Assembly (NCBI RefSeq): GCF_033242365.1
Contig: NZ_BTHK01000008.1
Location: 1-64,000, forward strand
Length of the DNA: 64,000 nucleotides
Source: Lachnoanaerobaculum sanguinis
Lineage (GTDB): Bacteria; Bacillota; Clostridia; Lachnospirales; Lachnospiraceae
Direction: 5' to 3'
Below are positions 8,654 to 16,450 of the stretch, in pieces; position 1 is the stretch's first letter; every line of letters starts with the position of its first letter. Under the pieces are notes generated by a model that made no database searches, was not told where the DNA came from, and was given only the letters and a program-made list of their open reading frames with translations. A program made the translations under genes and the position numbers.

Positions 8654-9643
8654 CTATTCATATTTCATTATAAATTTCTTTGTGTATTCCCTAAGTTCAT
8701 TAACAACTTCTATAGGAGATACTATTTCCACATCATTTCCAAGGCTGAATATCCACCCGAAAAACTGTGGGCTGACATTTATATCCACTATCAACTCACT
8801 GTTGTTTTCATCTATTTTTCTGAAAAGAGTATCTTTTCCGAATCTGTCTATAAATACCCCACACATATGATTTGCAAATTTTATACATACCTTGGTCTTT
8901 TCACCATGATACATACCGAATGTCGCCTTTGAGTATTTTGCCATATCAAAGTTTTTAAACTCTTCTTTTCCGGATCTTTCATCATTTCCAACTTCAATAT
9001 ACATCATCTTATCTACACGATAATGTTTGATTTTATTATCCCAGTCATCAAAAGCAATCATATAGTAGTTTTCATCATCCCAAAGCAGTGCCCACGGACT
9101 TACAACAAAATAGCTTCCACCATGTCTTTCCACAAGTTTCTTATCAATATCCCATTTGTAGTATTTGAACTTAATCTTCCTGTTTTGATTTATAGCAGTA
9201 TGTATATCATCCACATTGTAATACACACTTTCATTCATAGTCTTTACACGATCGTTTATCACAATCTGCCTTTGTAATTGCTTGGCCTGATGCTCACTTA
9301 CAAAATTCTTCACTTTGGAAATCAGGGACTTTGACTTTTTTTGAGTAATAAACTTTGCAGATTGTACAGCGTCAATAAGAAGCTTTACCTCTGCAAGCTC
9401 AAACTCCCTTCCTGCGATATGATAAAAGGTCTCTCTACCCCTTTGCTCCTTTATAACATCTATACCCAATTTTGACATATCCTTAAAGTCTTCATAAATG
9501 CTTTTTCTCTCGGCACTTACTTCGTACTTTTCAAGCTCCTCAAGTATTTGAGGCATAGTAAGACTATGTTCATCATCAGTCTTTTCAGCCATAATCTTCA
9601 TAAGATATGTAAATTTAAATTTTTGATTGCTCCCCCTTGGCAT
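8654..9643 (-). CDS. WYL domain transcriptional regulator
   Basis: 329 aa. The N-terminus (residues ~1-70) is a winged helix of the HTH_11/DeoR-like type (TMPQILEELEKYEVSAERKSIYEDF). The middle and C-terminus form a WYL domain (residues ~150-325: INQNRKIKFKYYKWD ... SPWALLWDDENYYMIAFD) with its WCX extension. WYL domains bind nucleic acids or nucleotides and often regulate DNA-damage, defence or stress genes. GAGGTGAG lies before the ATG. It sits between the sirtuin and yccF on the minus strand with gaps of 20-30 bases, so the three may share a transcript. Its target is not evident. Confidence 0.9.
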   Translation of the reverse strand: MPRGSNQKFKFTYLMKIMAEKTDDEHSLTMPQILEELEKYEVSAERKSIYEDFKDMSKLGIDVIKEQRGRETFYHIAGREFELAEVKLLIDAVQSAKFITQKKSKSLISKVKNFVSEHQAKQLQRQIVINDRVKTMNESVYYNVDDIHTAINQNRKIKFKYYKWDIDKKLVERHGGSYFVVSPWALLWDDENYYMIAFDDWDNKIKHYRVDKMMYIEVGNDERSGKEEFKNFDMAKYSKATFGMYHGEKTKVCIKFANHMCGVFIDRFGKDTLFRKIDENNSELIVDINVSPQFFGWIFSLGNDVEIVSPIEVVNELREYTKKFIMKYE

Positions 9644-9664
9644 AACTCACCTCTTTTTTATTTT

Positions 9665-10393
9665 CTATTGAACAATTATTCCGCTCATAATCTCTCCGAT
9701 AGGAGCATTTATAGATAACTCGGCATTTACAGCTTTTCCGGTCTCCGACTTATTTATTACAACAAGATGCTTACCCTGAAAATAGTCAATAAAACCTGCA
9801 GCAGGATATACCACCAAAGATGTTCCGCCGATTATAAGAGTATCTGCAGATGCTATAGCTCTTATTGCAGCGTTTATTACATTTCCGTCAAGCCCCTCTT
9901 CATACAAAACAACATCAGGTTTTATCATACCGCCACATTCACAATACGGTATTCCTTTTTGGTTTTTAACATAATTTGCGTCATAGGATTTTTGACACTT
10001 CATACAGTAATTTCTATGTATACTTCCGTGAAGCTCATAGACTGTTTTACTTCCGGCTTTTTGATGAAGTCCGTCAATATTCTGTGTCACTACAGCCTTA
10101 AGCTTTCCCGAGCTTTCAAGCTCCGAAAGTTTATTATGTGCTGCATTAGGCTTTGCATCAAGACACATCATTTTTTCCTTATAAAACTCATAAAAAACTT
10201 CAGGATATTTCATAAAGAAGCTGTGGCTTACCACCTGCTCCGGTGAATACTTATACTTTTGATGGTAGAGTCCGTCCGCACTTCGAAAGTCCGGAATACC
10301 GCTTTCGGTAGAAACTCCGGCACCACCGAAAAATACTATATTGGTACTGTCATCAATAATTTTTTGAAGCTTTGTCTTCTCATTCTCATACAT
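9665..10393 (-). CDS. NAD-dependent protein deacylase (Sir2 family)
   Basis: A 242-aa bacterial sirtuin. It removes acyl groups from lysines using NAD+. The NAD-binding GAGVSTESGIPDFRS motif is near residues 25-40, TQNIDGLH near 103-110, and the catalytic His is in ELHGS. The zinc site is formed by CMKC and YCEC. A GTG six codons upstream could also start the protein, but it has no ribosome binding site, so I prefer the ATG at 10391-10393; this choice is uncertain by 6 residues. It lies 40 bases downstream of yjdF on the same strand. A CobB-type deacetylase role is expected, but substrates are unknown. Confidence 0.93.
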   Translation of the reverse strand: MYENEKTKLQKIIDDSTNIVFFGGAGVSTESGIPDFRSADGLYHQKYKYSPEQVVSHSFFMKYPEVFYEFYKEKMMCLDAKPNAAHNKLSELESSGKLKAVVTQNIDGLHQKAGSKTVYELHGSIHRNYCMKCQKSYDANYVKNQKGIPYCECGGMIKPDVVLYEEGLDGNVINAAIRAIASADTLIIGGTSLVVYPAAGFIDYFQGKHLVVINKSETGKAVNAELSINAPIGEIMSGIIVQ

Positions 10394-10433
10394 ATAAATA
10401 CCCGCTTTCACCTACAAATACTTGTACTTAATA

Positions 10434-10850
10434 TTAATGTCCCTTATGTTTTTTTCTTTTCTTATACTGTTTTAATAAAAATCTCTTAAGTTCATCCGCC
10501 TCTTTTTCTTCTCGCCTTCTTACCTTACTTTCCTTCTTATTCTGTTCATGTTGCGATTTTAATGCAAGTTGCGATTTTGTTCCTATACCGGATACTTGCA
10601 TCTGCTTTCTTACATCACGTTGAGCTTTCTTAGGGTTTGTTTTGTCTTTTTTTATCTTTGTTTCAACAGCAGGGCTGAATACCAAACTATAGTAATTTTT
10701 TATTATGTAGTCTAATACCTCATAGCCCTTAGGCTCTGCACCGAACGTTACTTTTGATGCAACAAGAAAGTTGTTTTCAACATGCTCAAACACACCTACC
10801 CAAAACGGATTTTCAAAAAACACAGTTAACTTGACATTTATATCATTCAT
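10434..10850 (-). CDS. yjdF: YjdF family protein (DUF2992)
   Basis: 138 aa. The N-terminal half (VKLTVFFENPFWVGVFEHVE ... ASKVTFGAEPKGYEVLDYI) and the very basic, Lys/Arg/Glu-rich C-terminal half (QLALKSQHEQNKKESKVRRREEKE) are typical of YjdF/DUF2992 proteins, a Firmicutes family of unproven function. Two ATGs lie close together; GGAGG is 7 bases before the second (10848-10850) and immediately next to the first, so the second is chosen. In other Firmicutes yjdF is preceded by the azaaromatic-responsive yjdF riboswitch, and a structured leader is present here too. A role in handling aromatic compounds or RNA is inferred only. Confidence 0.88.
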   Translation of the reverse strand: MNDINVKLTVFFENPFWVGVFEHVENNFLVASKVTFGAEPKGYEVLDYIIKNYYSLVFSPAVETKIKKDKTNPKKAQRDVRKQMQVSGIGTKSQLALKSQHEQNKKESKVRRREEKEADELKRFLLKQYKKRKKHKGH

Positions 10851-10861
10851 CGCCATCCCTC

Positions 10862-10960
10862 CAATTTCTTTACAAAGAACGGACAACCCGGAGGGGCAGG
10901 TTACTTACCCTATATACTTATAGGACTGCCGGGCTACCTACCGGCTATAGCACAATAAAT
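10862..10960 (-). promoter_or_regulatory. Probable yjdF riboswitch (structured leader of yjdF)
   Basis: The minus-strand leader is unusually GC-rich for this genome and can form at least three hairpins in order: GCCGG-UAGGUAGC-CCGGC, CCUAUA-AGUA-UAUAGG and GGU-AAGUA-ACC, followed by CCUCCGGGUUGUCCG and then the ribosome binding site. Known yjdF genes are controlled by the yjdF-motif (azaaromatic) riboswitch located here. The assignment rests on gene family plus structured leader; I have not matched it to the covariance model. Confidence 0.55.
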
Positions 10961-11121
10961 GTACATTGCGTTTTTATCTTTGCTTATATAATCAAGATTA
11001 AACTTGACTGTTCGCTATTATTTTCTCATATAATAATTAGTTATTCAATAAAAATCAAACTTTTATATACAACAAAAAACGATAATGACAAGCATCTGTC
11101 ACAAGTCATTACCGCCAAAAA

Positions 11122-11162
11122 TGTTCCCTGCGGGAATCGAACCAACAATTACAACTTAGGAG
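11122..11162 (-). repeat. tRNA-Arg 3'-half duplicate (attachment-site-like)
   Basis: Matches 12983-13023 at 39 of 41 positions, starting TGTTCCCTGCGGGAATCGAACC. It stops at the anticodon loop (CTTAGGAG) and then diverges, so it is not a functional tRNA. The minus-strand hairpin beyond it (about 11086-11117) ends in TTTTTT, like the tRNA terminator at 12941-12971. Confidence 0.8.
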
Positions 11163-11471
11163 CTAAGGTTTGTACTGTAATTTACTAATATTATCTATCA
11201 ACATAAGTCAATGAAAGTAGCTTGTTTTCTAACTTTACTGTAAATCTGTGTCAAAATAAGAAAACCTGTTTTATCCCTTGTAAAAGTACCTGACGACGCT
11301 TGTCCGGTGCCCGAAGCACTGAAAGGATATAACCATTCAGTTCCATGGAGTTCATGCCTATGGCTACCATTGTCAAAAAGTTTGCAACAATGATTGCTCT
11401 ATTTTCTTATTAGATTAAATATATTATAGTGTTAATTAAGTCGGATGTCTATTGGGTTTTGACCGTTATTT
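11163..11471. other. Gene-poor interior of the tRNA-Arg element
   Basis: No convincing gene. A 34-codon minus-strand frame (11251-11355) begins MNSMELNGYILSVLRAPDKR; it lacks a ribosome binding site and is GC-richer than its neighbours, so it looks like a piece of a lost gene. The rest is AT-rich with stops in all frames. Confidence 0.4.
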
Positions 11472-11632
11472 TTATTCTATTATTTCCCAATGCCCACTAT
11501 ATCCACTACCAATATAACGAACATTATCCATTTCTTTTATATGCCGTTTTATAGTTTTTGAACTCACACCGGGAGTTTGACAGCTACCGATTGATGTAGT
11601 GCAATCAACTTGCTATCTGACTTCTTTTCCAT
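11472..11632 (-). pseudogene. Winged-helix domain remnant, frameshifted
   Basis: Read on the minus strand, one frame begins at an ATG at 11630-11632 (MEKKSDSKLIALHQSV) and stops after 22 codons. A second frame then continues PGVSSKTIKRHIKEMDNVRY followed by IGSGYSGHWEIIE and a stop. The second part is the C-terminal helix-turn-helix and beta-wing seen at the end of Fic-type and RecG-like/AAA_4 regulator proteins (typical ending: IGS-x-x-x-G-x-W-x-I). The main body of the gene is missing and the two pieces are out of frame, so it is a decayed relic of the element's cargo. Confidence 0.6.
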
Positions 11633-11890
11633 ACACTAATCACTCCTTCATATACTAAGTACGATTTTAACACTTAAAGCTTGCAGGTCAAAATTTTTTT
11701 TGCCTTTCGTAATTCAATATGATACAATTTTACCCAGTGCAAGCTGGTAATTCAGCAATTATGGGTATTAAGTTATGCTATTGTTCATGTACTTTCTTTT
11801 CTGTTTTTTTGCAACAAAAAACAGTAAACCAATTTGATTTACTGTTTTTTGAAATATTATATGATGACTGTTATCTATTTTTTATTTAGA
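11633..11890. other. AT-rich spacer in the element
   Basis: No gene or clear signal apart from an inverted repeat at about 11813-11853 (AAAAAACAGTAAACCAA / TTGATTTACTGTTTTTT). On the minus strand this sits after the DUF2004-like gene and on either strand it could end transcription. Confidence 0.4.
11815..11852. terminator. Probable bidirectional terminator
   Basis: AAAAAACAGTAAACCAA then TTTGATTTACTGTTTTTT forms a hairpin with A and T tracts on its two sides. It lies about 40 bases past the end of the DUF2004-like gene. Confidence 0.6.
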
Positions 11891-12397
11891 TCAGCTTTCA
11901 TGTGTTACATAAAATACCTGTTTTTCTAAATTAAAATAAATAACCATCAGTTCATCTGTTAATTCCGGATTAAAACTTAAATCCATAATAAAAGCTTGCT
12001 GATTTGTTTTATTATCAATTAAGCTCCCAAAACGTATCATTTTTAAAAAATCTACCATTTCTGTAAATGTTATTGTATCAACATTACTTGAAGGAAACAG
12101 CTCCAATACCGTATCAGCATCCATTTCATCTCTATGAAATTCCATAAAATATGCAACAGTGCCATAGTATTCATTTCCCTCATTCAATAATGTATTTTTC
12201 AAAAAATCTTTAGCTGCTTCTACTAATGTATCCACTTCATCTATCATAGAGGCTACAATCGCCATAGCTTCATCATTTGAGGTTAATTCCTCTTCAACAT
12301 CAAAGTAAAAAGAACTATTAATTTCCTCTGGTGACAAAAAAATTTCTTCTCCTTTTTCATATTCAATGGTTGGATAATTATTACTTTTTAAATTCAT
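11891..12397 (-). CDS. DUF2004-like (immunity-type) protein
   Basis: A 168-aa acidic, soluble protein. The C-terminal part (YGTVAYFMEFHRDEMDADTV, then a ...FNPELTDELMVIYFNLEKQV segment) resembles DUF2004, a family often found as an orphan immunity-type gene in polymorphic-toxin or accessory loci. AAGGAG precedes the ATG. Its start overlaps the stop of the upstream 98-aa gene by four bases (ATGA), so the two are translationally coupled. Both lie inside the remnant element at tRNA-Arg and no toxin gene is nearby. An immunity role is inferred from family and context. Confidence 0.6.
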   Translation of the reverse strand: MNLKSNNYPTIEYEKGEEIFLSPEEINSSFYFDVEEELTSNDEAMAIVASMIDEVDTLVEAAKDFLKNTLLNEGNEYYGTVAYFMEFHRDEMDADTVLELFPSSNVDTITFTEMVDFLKMIRFGSLIDNKTNQQAFIMDLSFNPELTDELMVIYFNLEKQVFYVTHES

Positions 12398-12690
12398 CTC
12401 AATCTCCTTGTTTTTATAAGTATATTTTTGATTTTATAATTTTCATTGCCTATCATAGGGATTTTTACGATTTTGTCTTTATAGGTTAAAATAATATCAT
12501 CACCATAAGGCTTATCATTGTTTTCCATTTTAATAGCAATCTTATTTCCTATCGCCTGATTAAAATATTTTACAATATCCTCATCATCCTCTCTCCAATC
12601 AATTGCAATGACTGTATCATTTTCATAAAAATCATCTGTATTCTGTGGATTATTTAAAAATTCATTAATAGCTTCATAACTCTTATCCAT
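12394..12690 (-). CDS. Small immunity-like protein
   Basis: A 98-aa soluble protein. The pattern VIAIDWREDDEDIVKYFNQA followed by LTYKDKIVKIPM resembles small immunity proteins of polymorphic toxin systems, in which a DWREDDE-like segment precedes a beta-strand pair; I cannot name the family with certainty. The ribosome binding site is weak (GTGAGC). It is the first gene of a two-gene operon with the DUF2004-like protein, inside the remnant element. No toxin remains. The two genes may be leftover immunity genes that protect against toxins of related strains; this is inference. Confidence 0.55.
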   Translation of the reverse strand: MDKSYEAINEFLNNPQNTDDFYENDTVIAIDWREDDEDIVKYFNQAIGNKIAIKMENNDKPYGDDIILTYKDKIVKIPMIGNENYKIKNILIKTRRLR

Positions 12691-12940
12691 AACAAGCTCA
12701 CAGTGTATTACTTTGCTGATGAATCTGTTAATGTTATTCTAGCACAGAGCAAATTGAGCGTCAATTTAATGAAATATCAATTCTTTTACCGCTAACTTTG
12801 CAACAACCTGTTGCAAAGTTGAAACTATTCATCATAACTGTATCAAAATACCTTCTCTTGGTGGACACCTTGAGGGACATCTGGCTGTCATTCCAGGTGC
12901 CAGCCGAAGTGCTAAATTATAAATATAAGTTTTTGCATGA
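12691..12940. other. Unassigned DNA between immunity operon and tRNA-Arg
   Basis: No supported gene. An inverted repeat CTAACTTTGCAACA...TGTTGCAAAGTTGA lies at about 12793-12822. The stretch 12860-12910 is GC-richer than its surroundings and gives short coding-like frames on the minus strand without starts, probably debris of the element. Confidence 0.35.
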
Positions 12941-12971
12941 AAAAACGGTAATAACCTTATCTTCATTACCG
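12941..12971 (-). terminator. Terminator of tRNA-Arg
   Basis: Minus strand: CGGTAAT-GAAGATAAGGTT-ATTACCG followed by TTTTTTC, 12 bases past the tRNA 3' end. Confidence 0.85.
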
Positions 12972-12982
12972 CTTAAAATGGA

Positions 12983-13054
12983 TGTTCCCTGCGGGAATCG
13001 AACCCACAATTACAGCTTAGGAGGCTATCGTTATATCCATTTAACTAAGAGAAC
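12983..13054 (-). tRNA. tRNA-Arg (CCT anticodon)
   Basis: A 72-nt tRNA: acceptor stem GTTCTCT/AGGGAAC with discriminator A, anticodon stem ATAGC/GCTGT with loop CTCCTAA (anticodon CCT), and T arm GTGGG-TTCGATT-CCCGC. CCA is not encoded. Its 3' half is duplicated at 11122-11162, so this tRNA served as an integration site. Confidence 0.95.
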
Positions 13055-13324
13055 CTATATATAATTATAACAAAAAAAGTATACAACAAATACATACTTC
13101 TTTCAAGCTGATTTTAAACCCTACCACTTCATCCGGTTTTTGTATCTTTTAAATTCAAAACTGTAATTATATTCTTATAATATTTTGTTTTGTCTTATTT
13201 GTTACAGATTCCGATATTTTATAAGTGTATACTCTTTTATAGATATTGATGTAAGTTCATCTTTATCTATAAAACCGACAGTGAATTTGTTTATGATAAT
13301 TCACTCACTTTAAGGAGGTATGCT

Positions 13325-14020
13325 ATGATTACAGCTAAAATGTCACTTGCCGATATTGTTAAACAATATCCTCAAACAATTCCTTATCTTAACAATTTAC
13401 ACCTTGACTACTGCTGTGGTGGTCATATGCCACTTGATGAGTCTTTCACAGACGGGAGTATTGACCTTACTTCACTTATAAATGAACTTAACAATATAGC
13501 TTCGCAGCCTGTTCCACAAAACAAAGAAAGTGTGGAATCCATAGAAGATTTTGAAAAACTAAGCGTTAATGAGATGCTTGATAATCTTGAGGCAACTCAT
13601 CATGTTACAGAGCGTGAGATGATGGAACAAATCGAAAAGCTTTTAAACAAGATTTTGATAGTACATTATCAGCATCATGGTGCGGAACTTACAAAGATTC
13701 ACAACTTATTTGCAAGAATGAAAGCAGAACTTGAAGAGCATTTTGCAAAAGAAGAGAGGCTCATATTCCCGCTGATGCGTTCAAATCATCACCCTGACAA
13801 AGAAGCTCTTGAATTGATAAGTGAACTTGAAGGTGAACATGTAGATGTAGGCGACATGATTAAAGAAATGCAACAGCTTACAAATAACTTTCAAGTACCG
13901 GCTGATACTTGTGTCACATATGCCAATACGTTTAAACTTATGAAGGATTTCGTTGAGGATATTTTTGTTCATGTTTTCAAGGAAAACAGTATTACATTTC
14001 CTGAATATGCAGAACAATAA
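13325..14020 (+). CDS. ric: Iron-sulfur cluster repair di-iron protein (Ric/ScdA)
   Basis: 231 aa. The N-terminal DUF542/ScdA_N part (residues ~5-60) includes the hallmark LDYCCGGH, and the C-terminal hemerythrin-like domain (~80-225) carries the di-iron ligands: His in EATHHVTER, HYQHHGAE and AKEERLIFPLM, then EGEHVDVG and FVHVFKENSITFP. Ric repairs iron-sulfur clusters damaged by nitric oxide or oxidants. AAGGAGG precedes the ATG. It is a solitary plus-strand gene ending at a shared bidirectional terminator. Known homologues are induced by nitrosative stress, but no clear operator is recognised in the 270-bp upstream gap. Confidence 0.95.
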   Translation: MITAKMSLADIVKQYPQTIPYLNNLHLDYCCGGHMPLDESFTDGSIDLTSLINELNNIASQPVPQNKESVESIEDFEKLSVNEMLDNLEATHHVTEREMMEQIEKLLNKILIVHYQHHGAELTKIHNLFARMKAELEEHFAKEERLIFPLMRSNHHPDKEALELISELEGEHVDVGDMIKEMQQLTNNFQVPADTCVTYANTFKLMKDFVEDIFVHVFKENSITFPEYAEQ

Positions 14021-14028
14021 TAATTAAC

Positions 14029-14076
14029 AAAAGGTCTTAGATTTACAGTTATACATCTGTGAGTCTAAGACCTTTT
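14029..14076. terminator. Bidirectional Rho-independent terminator
   Basis: AAAGGTCTTAGA ... TCTAAGACCTTTTT, with an inner ACAG/CTGT stem. It has A- and T-tracts on its two flanks and separates ric (plus) from the convergent symporter gene (minus). Confidence 0.9.
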
Positions 14077-14080
14077 TACT

Positions 14081-15496
14081 TTATATTTTATTATGAACGC
14101 CACGCTCAAAAAATGATTTTGTCTCTCTTACCACTACTCCGTTCAGTGCTATCAAAGCTATCAGATTCGGTATTGCCATAAGTCCGTTACAAATATCCGC
14201 AATTGTCCATACCGCTTTAACCGTCATATAAGGACCTATAAAGATACATGCAATATAAACCCATCTGTAAACCGTTATAGCTTTCGGCTTATTTCCTATT
14301 ATGTACTCAAGGCATTTTTCAGAATAATAATCCCAGCCAAGAATAGTTGTAAAAGCAAAGAACACCAGACATACCATCAATATAAATGCAGCCACACTGT
14401 CCGGGAAAGGCAATCCTATTTGAAAAGCCTTTGTTGTAACAGCTACACCTTCAAGCCCCATATCCCATGCACCTGTGATTACTATTGAAAGTCCTGTCAT
14501 AGTACAGATAATAATAGTGTCTATAAAGGTTCCAAGCATGGAGATAAGTCCTTGGCGAACTTCTTCCTTAGACTGAGCCGCAGCAGCGGCTATCGGTGCA
14601 CTTCCAAGTCCTGCCTCATTTGAGAATATTCCTCTGGCAATTCCCTTTTGCATGGCGACTATCATAGCACCAAACATGCCCCCGCCAAAAGCTCTTAGTC
14701 CAAATGCACCTTGTACTATCTCAATAAGTGCAGCCGGTATCTTTCCAAGATTAAGTATAAGAATAATCATAACCACAGCGACATAAATAATTGCCATAAA
14801 AGGTACTATAATCTGCGCTACATTTGAAATTCTCTTTAATCCTCCTATTAAAACTGATGCTACAAAAAAGGTCAGTATAATTCCTGATATAATGATAGTA
14901 AGAGAATAATCCCTTCCAAACAGATTTACATAATGAACACTCTCTTTATCAAAGAAGTTTCCTATTGCGCTTGTAATACCGTTTATCTGTGTAAAAGTTC
15001 CTATTCCGAAGAGACCTACCATTATACCGAATATTGCAAATATTTTTGCCAGCCATTTAAACTGATTGCCCATTCCGTTTTCAATATAATAAAACGGTCC
15101 TCCGATAACATGTCCGTCCTTTTCAACGACTCTGTACTTTACAGCCAGAAGACATTCCGCATACTTTGTTGCGGTTCCTACTATTGCTGCCACCCACATC
15201 CAAAACAGTGCTCCGGGTCCTCCGGAAACTATGGCCGTAGCTACACCTACAATATTTCCTGTTCCGATTGTGGCCGAGAGAGCTGTGCAAAGTGCCGCAA
15301 AGCTTGATACCTCTCCGCTTCCGTCTTCCTCATCCGATGAGAACATATACTTGATTGCGAGAGGTAGCCTCTTTATCTGAAGTCCCCTTAGTCTTACAGT
15401 CAAAAATAATCCCGTTGCCAAAATCAAAATAATCAGTGGTAATCCCCAAACAAAGTCATCCACCGTGCTCAAAATTTTTGTTATAGTACTCAACAT
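14081..15496 (-). CDS. Sodium:alanine symporter family protein (AGCS)
   Basis: 471 aa with about 11 membrane helices. It matches the AGCS/AlsT family, which imports alanine or glycine (some members glutamine) with Na+. Family signatures are visible: SATIGTGNIVGVATAIVSGG near residues 75-95, FWMWVAAIVGTATKYAECLLAVKYR just after, IARGIFSNEAGLGSAPIAAA in the middle and TTILGWDYYSEKC near the C-terminus. AGAGAGG precedes the ATG. It is monocistronic, ending at the bidirectional terminator shared with ric. The substrate is not fixed by sequence alone. Confidence 0.94.
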   Translation of the reverse strand: MLSTITKILSTVDDFVWGLPLIILILATGLFLTVRLRGLQIKRLPLAIKYMFSSDEEDGSGEVSSFAALCTALSATIGTGNIVGVATAIVSGGPGALFWMWVAAIVGTATKYAECLLAVKYRVVEKDGHVIGGPFYYIENGMGNQFKWLAKIFAIFGIMVGLFGIGTFTQINGITSAIGNFFDKESVHYVNLFGRDYSLTIIISGIILTFFVASVLIGGLKRISNVAQIIVPFMAIIYVAVVMIILILNLGKIPAALIEIVQGAFGLRAFGGGMFGAMIVAMQKGIARGIFSNEAGLGSAPIAAAAAQSKEEVRQGLISMLGTFIDTIIICTMTGLSIVITGAWDMGLEGVAVTTKAFQIGLPFPDSVAAFILMVCLVFFAFTTILGWDYYSEKCLEYIIGNKPKAITVYRWVYIACIFIGPYMTVKAVWTIADICNGLMAIPNLIALIALNGVVVRETKSFFERGVHNKI

Positions 15497-15607
15497 ATGC
15501 TACCTCTCTTCGTGTATACTTTAGTATGTTACCACATTACACTGTTATATGTCACCTGTTTTTTATGTAAAAAGAAATAAGGACCATATTTTTTAATATT
15601 TTTTTCA

Positions 15608-15635
15608 TTGACTAAAACATATTTATCAGTATAAA
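15608..15635 (+). promoter_or_regulatory. Promoter of the L,D-transpeptidase gene
   Basis: TTGACT (15608-15613), a 16-bp spacer and TATAAA (15630-15635), about 70 bases before the ATG at 15703. Confidence 0.5.
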
Positions 15636-15702
15636 ATCTTGTTTATAGAAAATTTTTGATAATGAGATGTATTTACATCTCCAATATGGAATGGAATAAT
15701 AT

Positions 15703-16398
15703 ATGAAATTGATTAAGAAAATATGTGCAACTTTTATGGTGTTTACAACACTGCTGGCAAGTACAACTATAAACTCTCATGCAGCTCTACCTGTAGAGAA
15801 GCTGGCGATTTCAAAATCTGCAAGCCACATTGTGCTTATTGTCGGACATAAGAGCAATAAAAATAAGGTTACGGTAAATGATTATACAAAGTCGGCTGAC
15901 GGCACATGGAAAAAGAACTGGTATGTAAACGGTATTGCAGGTACAAACGGTATTTCTCTTCAAAAAGCTGAAGGTGACAGAAAAACACCTGAAGGAGTAT
16001 TCAGTGCAATGTTCGCCTTCGGACTTAAGGATAATCCCGGAAGCATCTTGGAATATCGTAAAATCGGTGATGACGATTACTGGGTAGATGATTCAAACAG
16101 TGCATACTACAATAAATGGGTAAATACCTCAAATGTAAAGAAAGACTGGAATTCAGCCGAAGATTTAAAGGCGGCTAATCCTTTCTATAACTATGCATTA
16201 GCACTTAACTATAATACAGAATCCATACCGGGTAAGGGATCGGCAATCTTCATTCATTGTACAAAAACCGACAACGATACTTCATCAGCCGGTTGTGTAA
16301 GAATTCCTGAGGAATATATGAAAAAACTTGTAAACAGCGTAGATGCCGATACAAAGATTGTTATAATTGAAAATGTAGATAAGCTTACAAGCTATTAA
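15703..16398 (+). CDS. L,D-transpeptidase (YkuD domain), secreted
   Basis: 231 aa. A signal peptide covers residues 1-~28 (KLIKKICATFMVFTTLLAS...SHA). The rest is a YkuD/ErfK catalytic domain: GTNGISLQKAEGDRKTPEG is the typical G-D-x-x-T-P-x-G entry, and the active site is IFIHCTKTDNDTSSAGCVRI, with catalytic His and Cys in the H-x(12-14)-S-x-G-C-x-R pattern. These enzymes form 3-3 peptidoglycan cross-links or attach proteins to the wall outside the membrane. No LysM or binding repeats are present. The ribosome binding site is weak (GGAATGGAA). It is monocistronic, followed by a bidirectional terminator. Confidence 0.9.
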   Translation: MKLIKKICATFMVFTTLLASTTINSHAALPVEKLAISKSASHIVLIVGHKSNKNKVTVNDYTKSADGTWKKNWYVNGIAGTNGISLQKAEGDRKTPEGVFSAMFAFGLKDNPGSILEYRKIGDDDYWVDDSNSAYYNKWVNTSNVKKDWNSAEDLKAANPFYNYALALNYNTESIPGKGSAIFIHCTKTDNDTSSAGCVRIPEEYMKKLVNSVDADTKIVIIENVDKLTSY

Positions 16399-16403
16399 TA
16401 CTT

Positions 16404-16438
16404 AAAAAGGCAGCGTATCAAATATACGCCGCCTTTTT
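16404..16438. terminator. Bidirectional Rho-independent terminator
   Basis: AAAAAGGC-AGCGTAT-CAA-ATACGCC-GCCTTTTTG, between the L,D-transpeptidase gene (plus) and the convergent DUF2185 operon (minus). Confidence 0.9.
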
Positions 16439-16450
16439 GTTTACGATTTA

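Larger units (their letters stand above)
11122..13023. mobile_element. Remnant of element integrated at tRNA-Arg(CCU)
   Basis: A 41-bp sequence covering the 3' half of tRNA-Arg (discriminator to anticodon) occurs twice in the same orientation, at 12983-13023 inside the intact tRNA and at 11122-11162, with two mismatches. Each copy is followed (minus strand) by a terminator hairpin containing GCGGTAATGA. This is the expected footprint of a tRNA-targeting integrative element: the 1.8 kb between the copies is the remaining cargo. No integrase is left. It holds two immunity-like genes, a frameshifted winged-helix remnant and unassigned GC-richer sequence. Confidence 0.7.

Noticed and set aside
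9767..10246. 159-codon plus-strand frame
   Set aside because: It lies wholly opposite the sirtuin gene and is a shadow of it.
12798..13064. Open frame of 88 codons on the plus strand over the tRNA-Arg gene
   Set aside because: It crosses a tRNA and its terminator on the opposite strand, has no ribosome binding site and shows no protein-family pattern.
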